From positions 7,730,326-7,794,325 of the forward strand of contig NC_020504.1 in NCBI RefSeq assembly GCF_000349325.1: DNA of 64,000 bases, written 5' to 3'. This DNA is from Streptomyces davaonensis JCM 4913 (GTDB lineage Bacteria > Actinomycetota > Actinomycetes > Streptomycetales > Streptomycetaceae). Numbering within the stretch: the stretch's first letter is position 1; every line of letters starts with the position of its first letter. The translations under genes were made by a program, and so were the position numbers. Below the pieces are notes generated by a model. That model had not been told where the DNA came from. It was given only the letters and a program-made list of their open reading frames with translations, and did not search any database. Positions 8,994 through 17,312 of this stretch are shown here, in pieces.

Positions 8994-9857
8994 TCAGCGG
9001 GCGAATCGCCTGATGAACGTCAGCGCCGTGTCCGCGACGTCACGCCAGCCGTGGTCGATCGTCAGCGCGTGCCCCCGGCCGGGCATCTCGACGATCTCCG
9101 TCACCGCGTGCTCGTTGTGCAACTGCTTCTTGTACGAGGCGTTCGCGATGGCCCACGGCACGGTGTGGTCCTTCTCGCCCGAGATGATCAGCAGCGGGCC
9201 CCGGCCCTCCGCGGTGGTGTCGACCTTCACCTCGGTCCACGGGTTGAGGTTGGCCGCGGCCGCCTGGAACAGCGGCTCGCCCGGCGCTGGCACCGCGAAG
9301 GTGTCGTACAGCTCGCGCGCCTCCTCCTCGCTCACCGCGTTGGCGAAGGAGTAGCGGAACTGCTCGAAGGTCAGCGGCACCGCCCGGTGGAAGTTGGCCG
9401 GGTTGCCCAGCACCGGACGCGCCGCCCGCAGCGAGGACAGGGGCAGCGGCAGCACCCCGCGGAACGGCGCCGGGTCGATCGCCACCGACGCCCGGGACAG
9501 CTCGCGCCCGGCGACGATCTGGGTGATCAGACCGCCGAAGGAGTGCCCGACGACGACCGGCTTGCGCTCCAGCTTCCCGATCAGATCGCAGAAGTGGTCC
9601 GCGACCTGCCCGACGCTCTTCCCGGCGAACACCTCGGGATGCGCCTGCGCCTCCTCGACGGTCTCCGGGTCGTCCGGCCAGCCGGGGGTGACCGGCGCGA
9701 ACCCGGCCTCCTCGAAGACGGCCGCCCACCGGTCCCAGCTGGTCGGCAGCAGCCACAGACCGTGCACGAACACGGCGGGGGTGCGGCCGGTGGCGTTGGC
9801 CCGCTCGACCTGGGCGAGATCGCGGGCGTAGGAGGCTGCGGAGTCGGGCGAGGACAT
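8994..9857 (-). CDS. Alpha/beta hydrolase
   Basis: 287 residues. The oxyanion strand is VFVHGLWLLPTSW near residue 28 and the nucleophile elbow is GHSFGG near residue 105 (Ser as nucleophile). The acid is probably in EKDHT near 228 and the His in GRGHAL near 262, so the catalytic triad looks complete. The W/P-rich segment after HG recalls haloperoxidase/esterase-type hydrolases, but the substrate is unknown. ATG at 9857 gives a typical start; the reading frame upstream runs into the tRNA and is not coding. No signal peptide, so cytosolic. Confidence 0.85.
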   Translation of the reverse strand: MSSPDSAASYARDLAQVERANATGRTPAVFVHGLWLLPTSWDRWAAVFEEAGFAPVTPGWPDDPETVEEAQAHPEVFAGKSVGQVADHFCDLIGKLERKPVVVGHSFGGLITQIVAGRELSRASVAIDPAPFRGVLPLPLSSLRAARPVLGNPANFHRAVPLTFEQFRYSFANAVSEEEARELYDTFAVPAPGEPLFQAAAANLNPWTEVKVDTTAEGRGPLLIISGEKDHTVPWAIANASYKKQLHNEHAVTEIVEMPGRGHALTIDHGWRDVADTALTFIRRFAR

Positions 9858-10048
9858 GGTCGTACTCCTGCTCGTGGAGGGGTCTGCTCCCGGGGACCGT
9901 AGGCCCGGCCGCCGGGCCCGAGTTGACCCGCTGTGCACACCCGCCTGCCCCCGAGCGCCAGACCGGGGGAGTGGGTCGGGGGAGTACGCCGTGAAACGCG
10001 AAGTGCCGGTCGGGATCGCTCCCGGCCGGCACTCGATGGTGTAACCAC

Positions 10049-10136
10049 TGGTGTCCGAGGGGGGACTTGAACCCCCACGCCCGATAAAGGGCACTAGCAC
10101 CTCAAGCTAGCGCGTCTGCCATTCCGCCACCCGGAC
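10049..10136 (-). tRNA. tRNA-Leu (anticodon GAG)
   Basis: Class II tRNA on the minus strand. The 7-bp acceptor stem starts GTCCGGG at 10136 and closes with one G-U pair. Anticodon stem CTAGC/GCTAG encloses the loop TTGAGGT, giving anticodon GAG (reads CUC and CUU). A long variable arm follows, as expected for Leu, then the T arm GGGGGTTCAAGTCCCCC, discriminator A and an encoded CCA at 10049-10051. Confidence 0.97.
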
Positions 10137-10323
10137 AAGGTGTCTGTCGTGCGGGGTTTCCCCCGCGGCGACAGAGGAAACATTACCAGGCTTTCGGGGG
10201 TGGCCGATCACCCCCTGTTCCGGCGTGAACGGCGTGTGACGGGGCAGGGGCGGTCTTGGGCGCGGGCCGGTCGCAGGAGGAGGATGAGGGGGACCACCAG
10301 CAGTGACAGTGGGAGGAAGCAGC

Positions 10324-11649
10324 GTGAGCGGGACCGACACGGCCAAGGGCGTCACCGGCGAGGACGAGGTCGTGGACCTCTGCCGCGAGCTGATCCGGAT
10401 CGATACGAGCAACTACGGCGACCACTCCGGTCCCGGGGAGCGCAAGGCCGCCGAGTACGTGGCCGAGAAGCTCGCCGAAGTGGGCCTGGAACCGCGGATC
10501 ATCGAGTCGCACCAGGGGCGTGCCTCCACCGTGGCCCGGATCGAGGGCGAGGACCCCTCCCGGCCCGCGCTCCTCATCCACGGTCACACCGATGTCGTCC
10601 CGGCCAACGCCGCCGACTGGACCCACCACCCCTTCTCCGGCGAGATCGCGGACGGCTGTGTGTGGGGGCGCGGGGCCGTCGACATGAAGGACATGGACGC
10701 GATGACGCTGGCCGTCGTGCGCGACCGGCTGCGCAGCGGCCGCAAGCCGCCGCGCGACATCGTCCTCGCGTTCCTCGCCGACGAGGAGGCGGGCGGCACC
10801 TACGGCGCCAAGTACCTGGTGCAGAAGCACCCGGACCTCTTCGAGGGCGTCACCGAGGCGATCGGCGAGGTCGGCGGGTTCTCCTTCACCGTCAACGAGA
10901 AGCTGCGGCTGTATCTGGTGGAGACCGCCCAGAAGGGCATGCACTGGATGCGGCTGACCGTCGACGGCACCGCGGGCCACGGCTCGATGACCAACGACGA
11001 CAACGCCATCACCGAGCTGTGCGATGCCGTCGGGCGGCTCGGGCGGCACAAGTGGCCGGTCCGGGTCACCAAGACCGTACGGTCCTTCCTCGACGAGCTC
11101 TCCGACGCGCTCGGCACCGAACTCGACCCCGAGAACATGGACGAGACGCTCGCCAAGCTCGGCGGTATCGCCAAGATGGTCGGCGCGACCCTGAAGAACT
11201 CGGCGGCGCCCACCATGCTCGGCGCCGGCTACAAGGTCAACGTCATCCCCGGCCAGGCCACCGCGCACGTCGACGGCCGGTTTCTGCCCGGCTACGAGGA
11301 GGAGTTCCTCGCCGACCTCGACCGCCTGCTCGGCCCGCGCGTGCGACGCGAGGACGTGCACGCCGACAAGGCGCTGGAGACCGACTTCGACGGCAGGCTC
11401 GTCGACGCCATGCAGAGCGCGCTGAGCGCCGAGGACCCGATCGCGCGGGCCGTGCCGTACATGCTCTCCGGCGGCACCGACGCCAAGTCCTTCGACGACC
11501 TCGGCATCCGCTGCTTCGGCTTCGCGCCGCTCCAGCTGCCGCCCGAGCTGGACTTCGCGGGGATGTTCCACGGGGTCGACGAGCGGGTGCCGGTGGACGG
11601 GCTCAAGTTCGGTGTACGGGTGCTCGACCGGTTCATCGACGCGTCCTGA
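10324..11649 (+). CDS. M20/M25/M40 family metallopeptidase
   Basis: 441 residues, dinuclear zinc hydrolase of the ArgE/DapE/CPG2 group. Zinc ligands are visible in LLIHGHTDVVP (His-x-Asp, near residue 80) and GRGAVDMK, with the catalytic EE in LADEEAGG near 150 and a late ligand in LSGGTDAKSF near 383. The dimerisation (lid) domain occupies about 190-320. It probably cleaves a dipeptide or deacylates an amino acid; the exact substrate cannot be read. GTG at 10324 is chosen because GGAGG lies 7 nt ahead; an in-frame ATG seven codons upstream has a weaker site. Three 11-bp tandem repeats span its stop codon. Confidence 0.9.
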   Translation: MSGTDTAKGVTGEDEVVDLCRELIRIDTSNYGDHSGPGERKAAEYVAEKLAEVGLEPRIIESHQGRASTVARIEGEDPSRPALLIHGHTDVVPANAADWTHHPFSGEIADGCVWGRGAVDMKDMDAMTLAVVRDRLRSGRKPPRDIVLAFLADEEAGGTYGAKYLVQKHPDLFEGVTEAIGEVGGFSFTVNEKLRLYLVETAQKGMHWMRLTVDGTAGHGSMTNDDNAITELCDAVGRLGRHKWPVRVTKTVRSFLDELSDALGTELDPENMDETLAKLGGIAKMVGATLKNSAAPTMLGAGYKVNVIPGQATAHVDGRFLPGYEEEFLADLDRLLGPRVRREDVHADKALETDFDGRLVDAMQSALSAEDPIARAVPYMLSGGTDAKSFDDLGIRCFGFAPLQLPPELDFAGMFHGVDERVPVDGLKFGVRVLDRFIDAS

Positions 11650-11674
11650 AGTCGTCCTGAAGCCGTCCTGAATT
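11643..11674 (+). repeat. 11-bp tandem repeat, three copies, over the M20 peptidase stop codon
   Basis: Units beginning GTCCTGAA start at 11643, 11654 and 11665. The first unit contains the TGA stop (11647-11649). Because 11 is not a multiple of 3, the repeats place TGA in all three reading frames. Confidence 0.85.
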
Positions 11675-11718
11675 GGCCCACTGAAACGAAACTTCACTAT
11701 TCGGCCGCCCGTGCGGAA

Positions 11719-11748
11719 TTGACTGAGAAGAGTGAATGCGACGATAAG
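11719..11748 (+). promoter_or_regulatory. Candidate promoter of chpH
   Basis: TTGACT (11719-11724), an 18-bp spacer and GATAAG (11743-11748) resemble a vegetative-sigma promoter about 80 nt before chpH. In Streptomyces chaplin genes are known to depend on the developmental sigma factor BldN; I do not see a clear BldN box. Confidence 0.45.
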
Positions 11749-11783
11749 CTCGTAGCTCCATTACTCCCTCCTCGTTACTGCTG

Positions 11784-11809
11784 ATGCGATCCGCTACTTG
11801 GGATCGCAT
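11784..11809 (+). promoter_or_regulatory. Stem-loop in the chpH 5' leader
   Basis: ATGCGATCC (11784) pairs perfectly with GGATCGCAT (11801-11809) around an 8-nt loop. It ends 7 nt before the strong AAGGAGG ribosome site, so it leaves that site open; an RNA-stability or binding role is inference. Confidence 0.55.
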
Positions 11810-11827
11810 TGCCAACAAGGAGGAATA

Positions 11828-12061
11828 ATGATCAAGAAGATCGTCGCCGCTGCGGCTGCCACCGGTGGTCTGGTTCTCGCGGGTGCCGGCCTGGCCGTCG
11901 CCGACTCCGGCGCCCAGGGTGCCGCGGTGCACTCCCCGGGTGTCCTGTCCGGCAACGTGGTCCAGGTTCCCGTGCACGTCCCGGTGAACGTGTGCGGCAA
12001 CACGATCTCCGTGATCGGGCTGCTGAACCCCGCCTTCGGCAACACCTGCGTGAACAAGTGA
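11828..12061 (+). CDS. chpH: Short chaplin ChpH
   Basis: 77-residue secreted amyloid-forming surfactant that coats aerial hyphae and lowers surface tension. Sec signal peptide at residues 1-26 (KK, hydrophobic core, cleavage after AVA), then one chaplin domain with the two conserved cysteines in VNVCGNTISVIG and FGNTCVNK, and the SPGVLSGN start of the domain. Very strong AAGGAGG ribosome site 4 nt before ATG. A neighbouring long chaplin gene follows, the arrangement known for chpH-chpC in S. coelicolor. A strong hairpin separates the two. Confidence 0.95.
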   Translation: MIKKIVAAAAATGGLVLAGAGLAVADSGAQGAAVHSPGVLSGNVVQVPVHVPVNVCGNTISVIGLLNPAFGNTCVNK

Positions 12062-12108
12062 CGCTGCCTTTTCGAGGTTTCGGCCTTTAGAGGGTTCGTT
12101 CGACACCG

Positions 12109-12150
12109 TCGGTCCCGGAGTGCGTGCCATGCGCTCCGGGACCGACCGGT
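12109..12150 (+). terminator. Intrinsic terminator between chpH and the long chaplin
   Basis: TCGGTCCCGGAG (12109-12120) pairs with CTCCGGGACCGA (12134-12145), extended by three more pairs, and is followed by a CTTTT run. It should favour the abundant short chpH transcript over the longer one. Confidence 0.8.
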
Positions 12151-12194
12151 CTTTTCGCGTGGGTCATCTGTGGGGGAAGGCAGGGAATTCAGCA

Positions 12195-13016
12195 ATGCGA
12201 CAGGTCACCCGCAAGGGTCTGATGACCGTGGCGGCCGCGACCGGCGTGATCGCCGCCGCGGGCGGGACCGCCCAGGCCCACTCGGGCGCGAGCGGGTCCA
12301 GCTCGAACTCGCCCGGCGTGCTGTCGGGCAACACGGTCCAGGCGCCGGTGCACGCACCGGTCAACGCCTGCGGCAACACGGTCAACGTGGTCGGGGTGCT
12401 CAACCCGGCGGTCGGGAACACGTGCGTCAATCAGTCGGTGCGGTCCGGGGGCTCTGGGGGCTCCGGGGGCTCCGGGGGAGCGCACTCCGGTGGGTACGCC
12501 TCGGATTCGCCCGGTGTGGCATCCGGCAACCATGTCGAGGTGCCGGTCCATGCGCCGGTCAACGTCTGCGGCAACAGCGTCAATGTCGTGGGAGTCGGCA
12601 ATGGGGCCACGGGCAACGACTGTGGGAACGGGGGTGGATCCGGTGACGGTGGAGGCGAGTACGGGAACCCTCCGGGGGTGCCGGAGCAGCCCGGCAATCC
12701 GGGAGGGCCGGAGAACCCGGGCAATCCTGGGAGCCCTGAGCACCCGGGCAATCCGAACAACCCGAGTGATCGCGGCAATCCGGACGGGCCTCCTCGCCCC
12801 GAAACCCCGGGCACCCCGTCCACCTCGGGCGATGTGACACCCGACGGCACCCCGCAGGCCGACCTGCCGGGAGCCGGGTCCGTCACCGAGCCCGACGGCC
12901 TCGCCCAGCTCGCCGCGACCGGCAGTGAGCTGCCGCTCGGCCTCGTTCTCCCCATGGGCGCGGGTGTGATGCTGGCGGGCGCCGTGCTCTACCGCAAGGC
13001 GCGGGCCTCGGCCTGA
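12195..13016 (+). CDS. chpC: Long chaplin with two chaplin domains and sortase signal
   Basis: 273 residues. Signal peptide to about residue 33 (TAQA-HS), chaplin domain 1 (about 42-80) and domain 2 (about 100-140), each with two cysteines and the CGN-VNVVG core, separated by a Gly/Ser linker. A Pro/Asn/Gly/Glu-rich linker (about 145-240) with repeated PGNP units follows, then the sortase motif LAATG, a membrane helix and a short basic tail. Domain order fits a ChpA/B/C-class chaplin anchored to the wall by class E sortase. The chpC name rests on adjacency to chpH. The ribosome site is weak (GGGAA) compared with chpH. Confidence 0.92.
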   Translation: MRQVTRKGLMTVAAATGVIAAAGGTAQAHSGASGSSSNSPGVLSGNTVQAPVHAPVNACGNTVNVVGVLNPAVGNTCVNQSVRSGGSGGSGGSGGAHSGGYASDSPGVASGNHVEVPVHAPVNVCGNSVNVVGVGNGATGNDCGNGGGSGDGGGEYGNPPGVPEQPGNPGGPENPGNPGSPEHPGNPNNPSDRGNPDGPPRPETPGTPSTSGDVTPDGTPQADLPGAGSVTEPDGLAQLAATGSELPLGLVLPMGAGVMLAGAVLYRKARASA

Positions 13017-13028
13017 GACACCGCGTAC

Positions 13029-13074
13029 GACGGAGCGGGCCCCGCCGTGTCGGCGGGGCCCGCTCCGTCTTTGT
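13029..13074. terminator. Bidirectional terminator between the chaplin and DUF5703 genes
   Basis: A perfect 19-bp stem (13029-13047 with 13051-13069) and 3-nt loop, followed by TTTGTCT. It serves both convergent genes. Confidence 0.9.
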
Positions 13075-13080
13075 CTGCTC

Positions 13081-13269
13081 TCACCACGTGGCGCGCACCT
13101 GGCGGATGATCCTGCGGCGCAGCCGCACCCTGCGGCTTCCGTCGCGCAGCAGGCTCAGTCGGTCCAACTCCCAGTGTCCGTACTCGGCATGGTCCGTCAG
13201 CAGGCGTGTGGCGTCCTTGCGGGAAACCCCGCGCGGTACGTACACGTCGACAAATTCGTATTCCGGCAT
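13081..13269 (-). CDS. DUF5703 family small protein
   Basis: 62 residues, conserved in actinomycetes, function unknown. Begins MPEYEFVDVYVPRGVSRKDA, has an acidic/aromatic N-half and a strongly basic C-terminal third (RVRLRRRIIRQVR). No membrane helix or signal. Convergent with the long chaplin gene across a strong terminator and divergent from the acidic protein at 13317, only 47 nt away. Confidence 0.8.
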   Translation of the reverse strand: MPEYEFVDVYVPRGVSRKDATRLLTDHAEYGHWELDRLSLLRDGSRRVRLRRRIIRQVRATW

Positions 13270-13316
13270 CGCATCTATTGTGCGGGCTGGGGCTCGGTAC
13301 GGATAGCGTCTGCACT

Positions 13317-13997
13317 ATGTCTGATGCTGCGCAGCCCACCGCTGCCGAGGTACGCGCCGCCGCCGAGGCGGTCAAGACCGCGCTCGACCGCCATCTCGCC
13401 GCGGTCGAACGCCGGTCGGGGGAGGACGACCCGGCCGTCTACGAGGCGTTCAACCAGCTGGCCACGGCCGCCGAGGCGTACGACGAGCTGCTCTACGACC
13501 GCTACGACGAGGTCACACCCTTCGAGATCCCCGGCACCGACGACGGCCTGCCGCCGTACGCGGGCCCCGAGGAGCCGAACGCGGTGAGCGTGCTGATCCG
13601 GCGCGACTACGCCGTGGTGGAGCCGCAGCGGCTGCTGGCGCAGGCGGAGCGGGTCGAGGCCGCGGACTACGACGTGGACGGGGAGGCGTCGGGCACGGTC
13701 CATGGCGCGCTGGGGATTCTGTTCGGCGAGTTCGAACCGGACGAGATCGCCTCCCGGCACAAGGAGTTCGGCCTGGAGGAGGGCGACTCCACGCTGTGGG
13801 TGACCGCCGCCGACGAGCCGGCCGACCCCGGCGAGTGGCTGGAGGCCCCGTTCGAGCAGATCGATCCCCAGCAGGTGGTCTGCCGCTTCGACGTCAGCGC
13901 GGTCTTCGACGACGAGCTGGACGTGGAGGACGTGGAGGACTCCGAGGACGCCGACGAGGACGACGAGGACCTGGAGCCGCTGGACGCGGAACGCTAG
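13317..13997 (+). CDS. Conserved acidic actinobacterial protein, function unknown
   Basis: 226 residues. The N-terminal helical part (1-60) is followed by a mixed domain containing VSVLIRRDYAVVEP and a strongly acidic tail (about 195-226, mostly Asp/Glu). No catalytic motif recognised. TAGCGT (13304-13309) lies 7 nt before the ATG, suggesting a leaderless mRNA. Ends in front of a strong hairpin that it shares with the convergent RecD-like gene. Confidence 0.75.
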   Translation: MSDAAQPTAAEVRAAAEAVKTALDRHLAAVERRSGEDDPAVYEAFNQLATAAEAYDELLYDRYDEVTPFEIPGTDDGLPPYAGPEEPNAVSVLIRRDYAVVEPQRLLAQAERVEAADYDVDGEASGTVHGALGILFGEFEPDEIASRHKEFGLEEGDSTLWVTAADEPADPGEWLEAPFEQIDPQQVVCRFDVSAVFDDELDVEDVEDSEDADEDDEDLEPLDAER

Positions 13998-14009
13998 CGC
14001 TGGGCTTGG

Positions 14010-14050
14010 GCGACGGCGCCACGGAGTCTTCCGTGGCGCCGTCGCCTTTC
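14010..14050. terminator. Bidirectional terminator
   Basis: A perfect 16-bp stem (14010-14025 with 14030-14045), 4-nt loop and CTTTC tail between the acidic protein and the convergent RecD-like gene. Confidence 0.88.
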
Positions 14051-14062
14051 TGCGCCGCGCCC

Positions 14063-16171
14063 CTAGGTGGGTTGACCGGGCTGTGGGACGAGCAGTGCAG
14101 GGAGCCGGGTCGTCCGGGGCTTCGCCGGGACCTCGGCCACGGCCCGGGGCAGGGCCTGCTCCACGCCGTGCACCACGGACAGGTGCCGCTCCGCCCGGCC
14201 GAACGCCGTGTACACCCACGGGCGGCTGAGCGCCCCCGCCGCGTCACCGGGCAGCACGACCACGACGGCGGGCCAGCGTCCGCCCACGGCCTGATGCGCG
14301 GTGAGCGCCCACCCGTGCCGCACGGACTGCTCCACCCGCTCCTTCGGTACGACGACGGCCTCGCCCGCGCAGGACAGGTGCAGCCCGTCGGCGTCGGCCT
14401 TCACGACGTGGCCCGGCAGCGTACGGCCCGGCGCGGGGGAGTAGGCGATCCGGTCCCCGGGGTCGAAGCCGCCGAAGCGGCCGGGGCCGGGATTGAGCCG
14501 TTCCTTGAGCGCCGCGTTGAGCGCACGGGTACCGGCGGCACCCCCGTGCCCCGGCGTGATGACCTGGGTGTCCTCGGGCCGCACCCCGAACGCCCGCGGC
14601 ACGGAGTCGGCGACGAGCTGCACGGTCCGGTGCACGGCCTCGCCCGCGTCCCGCACCGGCACGATCACGACCTCCTTGCCGGGCGCTTCGACCTGGTTCA
14701 GCTCACCGATGCCGATGCCCGAGACCAGCTCGCCGAGCGGCCCGGGATCCGGCAGCCGAGAGGCAACCTGCGGACAGACCCGAGCGGCCAGCAGATCCCC
14801 GAACACCCGCCCGGGCCCAGCCGACCCCAACACCCCCGGATCCCCGGCCAGCACCAGCCGGGCCCCGTCCGCCAAGGACTCCGCGACCAGAGCGGCCGCC
14901 TCGACGTCCAACTGCGGCGCGTCAAGCACCACCAGCAGATCGAGATCCAACGCCCCGTCCACGTCCCGCCCCGGCCCTTCGACACCGGAGAGCAGCCCGG
15001 CGAGGGTGACGACATGGGAACCCGGGCCGACCTGTCGAGCGAACCCCTCCCGGCCCAGCGGGCTGTGGGTGGCGGCCCACACGCGCAGGCCCATGCCGTG
15101 CGCCGCGCGCAGCAGCGCCGCGGGCTCGGCGAGCGAGGCCGCTCCGCCGGTGTGCAGCACCAGGGCGTGCCCGGCGACCGCGCGGATCAGCTCGCCCGCG
15201 GAGCCCCCGGCCGAGGCGGCGGCCTCGTCCCAGGCCCCGGCCGAACCGTCCTGCTTGGGCACGGAGTTGATCAGTCGGCCCAGACCGTCGGCGAGGCTCT
15301 CCTCCGCGAGGGCGTACCGCTCAAGCCCGACGAGCACCCGGACGGGCCGCTCCTCGCCCTCGTCGCCCTCCTCGCCACCCGTGTCGCCCGTCGCCGGAGC
15401 GTCGTCCAGGGCGTCCTGGAAAGCCAGCGCCTCGCCCTCGGCGAGCGTGTTCTGCACGGCGGTGTCCGCATCAGGCACGCCCTGGCGGGCCAGCGCCGCG
15501 GTGAGCGTCGGCAGCTCCAGGGCCGTATGCCCCGCCACGGCCGCCTGTTCCAGCAGCCAGACGGTCGTCGCCCGGCCCCGCCGCTCGTCGTCCGGACCGC
15601 ACTCGGCGCCCAGCAGCGCCCGCGCGAACCCGTCGGCCTGCTCCGGCCGTACTCCGCCGACCCGCAGCAACTGCCAGGGATCCGCCCGCAACTCGTCACC
15701 CGCGCCCTCACCGAGCGCTGCGGCGACCTGAGGCGCGAGCGTGCCGGGGGCGCCGCCCTCGGCCAACACCTGCGCCACATCCGCAACGGCCTCGGCCGCG
15801 GGCGCCACCGGTGCCTCGGCCACGACGGGCTGCGCCCGCCGCACCGGCTCCGGAGCGGGCCGCCGGGGCTCGGGCTCGGCGAACACGGTGGCCGCAGGCT
15901 TGGCACCACCCTCCACGGCCCGGACGGCGGCCAGCAGATCCGCGGCGGTCCCGCTGAGCTTCCCCCCGGCCTCGACGGGCCCCGCCTTCTCGGCCTTCCG
16001 CCGAGCGATCCGCTCCCGCTCGACCCGCTGCGCCGCCAACTCGGCCTCGGCCTCCGACAGCTGAGCCTTCTCGCCGCCCTCTGCGGCGCCGTCGGTGCCC
16101 CCCGCTTCAGGCTCGGCGCCCTCCGCAGCGCCCTCCACCGCGGACTCCGTGTCCTCGGGCTCCGTGCTCAC
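14063..16171 (-). CDS. RecD-like superfamily 1 helicase-fold protein with degenerate catalytic motifs
   Basis: 702 residues. After a charged, low-complexity N-terminus (1-130) comes a region resembling the RecD2 helix-hairpin-helix and winged-helix parts, then a RecA-like core. There the Walker A position reads HTGGAASLAE instead of GGPGTGKT, the motif II position reads LDAPQLD instead of DEASM, and motif III reads GDPGVLGSAGPG without its glutamine. The C-terminal end keeps a recognisable motif V/VI (LTAHQAVGG ... WVYTAFGRAERHL). So the fold is retained but ATP hydrolysis looks unlikely. The GTG start overlaps the stop of the aldo/keto reductase gene in GTGA. Confidence 0.8.
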   Translation of the reverse strand: MSTEPEDTESAVEGAAEGAEPEAGGTDGAAEGGEKAQLSEAEAELAAQRVERERIARRKAEKAGPVEAGGKLSGTAADLLAAVRAVEGGAKPAATVFAEPEPRRPAPEPVRRAQPVVAEAPVAPAAEAVADVAQVLAEGGAPGTLAPQVAAALGEGAGDELRADPWQLLRVGGVRPEQADGFARALLGAECGPDDERRGRATTVWLLEQAAVAGHTALELPTLTAALARQGVPDADTAVQNTLAEGEALAFQDALDDAPATGDTGGEEGDEGEERPVRVLVGLERYALAEESLADGLGRLINSVPKQDGSAGAWDEAAASAGGSAGELIRAVAGHALVLHTGGAASLAEPAALLRAAHGMGLRVWAATHSPLGREGFARQVGPGSHVVTLAGLLSGVEGPGRDVDGALDLDLLVVLDAPQLDVEAAALVAESLADGARLVLAGDPGVLGSAGPGRVFGDLLAARVCPQVASRLPDPGPLGELVSGIGIGELNQVEAPGKEVVIVPVRDAGEAVHRTVQLVADSVPRAFGVRPEDTQVITPGHGGAAGTRALNAALKERLNPGPGRFGGFDPGDRIAYSPAPGRTLPGHVVKADADGLHLSCAGEAVVVPKERVEQSVRHGWALTAHQAVGGRWPAVVVVLPGDAAGALSRPWVYTAFGRAERHLSVVHGVEQALPRAVAEVPAKPRTTRLPALLVPQPGQPT

Positions 16172-17154
16172 AGCGTGCTCCAGTCGTGATCGGGGTAGCG
16201 GTGCACGGGTGCCGACACATCGTCGAGCGCCCGGCAGATCTCGTCAGGAAGACTAAGCGCCTCCACTGACAATGCCGCCGTGAGCTGCTGCGCGTTGCGC
16301 GCGCCGATGATGGGCGCGGTGACGCCCGGCCGGTCGCGGACCCAGGCGAGGGCCACCTGGAGCGGGGTCACGGCGAGCCCGTCCGCCGCGGTCTGCACCG
16401 CGTCCACGATCCGGCTCGCCGTGTCGTCGAGATACGGCGCGACGAAGGGCGCCAAGTGCTCGGAGGCGCCCCGGGAGTCGGGCGGGGGCGTGGCGCCCCG
16501 GTACTTGCCCGTGAGCACGCCTCGGCCGAGCGGTGAGGAGGGCAGCATCCCGATGCCCAGGTCCAGCGCGGCCGGCAGCACCTCGCGCTCCACGCCCCGC
16601 TGGAGCAGCGAGTACTCCAGCTGCGTACTGGCCAGCCGGGTCCGTGTCCCCGGTGCCGCCAGCTGCCACGTCGCCGCCTTGGCGAGCTGCCAGCCGCAGA
16701 AGTTGGAGACGCCCGCGTACCGCGCCCGGCCGCTGCTGACCGCGATGTCGAGGGCCTGGAGGGTCTCCTCCAGCGGGGTGTCCGGGTCGAAGGCGTGGAT
16801 GTGCCACACGTCGACGTAGTCCGTGCCGAGCCGGGCCAGCGAGGCGTCCAGGGCGGCGAGCAGATGCCCCCGGGAGCCGTCGAACCGGCGGTCCGGGTCG
16901 GGCACGCTGCCCGCCTTGGTCGAGATGACCAGGTCCCGGCGCGGCACAAGACCTTCTATGAGCTGCCCGAGCAGATACTCGGCCTCCCCGTCGCCGTACA
17001 CGTCCGCCGTGTCGATGAGCGACCCGCCCGCCTCCCAGAACGTCTTCAAGAGGTCCGCGGCGTCGTGCTCGTCGGTGTCCCTGCCCCAGGTGAGGGTGCC
17101 GAGTCCGATACGGGACACACGAAGGCCGGTCCGGCCGAGATGCCTCTGCTCCAT
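16168..17154 (-). CDS. Aldo/keto reductase
   Basis: 328-residue NADPH-dependent TIM-barrel oxidoreductase. Begins MEQRHLGRTGLRVSRIGLGT, the standard AKR N-terminus. The catalytic Asp and Tyr are in IDTADVYGDGEAE near residue 52; the Lys (STKAG near 80) and His (DVWHIH near 122) complete the tetrad. The cofactor-binding end is IIGARNAQQL near 290. Physiological substrate unknown. ATG at 17154 is chosen; the frame upstream is open but has no family similarity. Coupled to the RecD-like gene by a 4-nt overlap. Confidence 0.92.
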   Translation of the reverse strand: MEQRHLGRTGLRVSRIGLGTLTWGRDTDEHDAADLLKTFWEAGGSLIDTADVYGDGEAEYLLGQLIEGLVPRRDLVISTKAGSVPDPDRRFDGSRGHLLAALDASLARLGTDYVDVWHIHAFDPDTPLEETLQALDIAVSSGRARYAGVSNFCGWQLAKAATWQLAAPGTRTRLASTQLEYSLLQRGVEREVLPAALDLGIGMLPSSPLGRGVLTGKYRGATPPPDSRGASEHLAPFVAPYLDDTASRIVDAVQTAADGLAVTPLQVALAWVRDRPGVTAPIIGARNAQQLTAALSVEALSLPDEICRALDDVSAPVHRYPDHDWSTL

Positions 17155-17312
17155 GGACGCCGAGATTACTGGCCAGAACCTTCCGCGTGGGTGCCTGTGG
17201 ATAACCAGTTTCCCCGTCAACGAAATCGGCGCCCACGCCGCACCCCGCCAGGGCCGTCACCGCGCTAAGGTCTCGGCAACAAGGACGTTACTGATGAGTA
17301 AGGGGATCGGCC

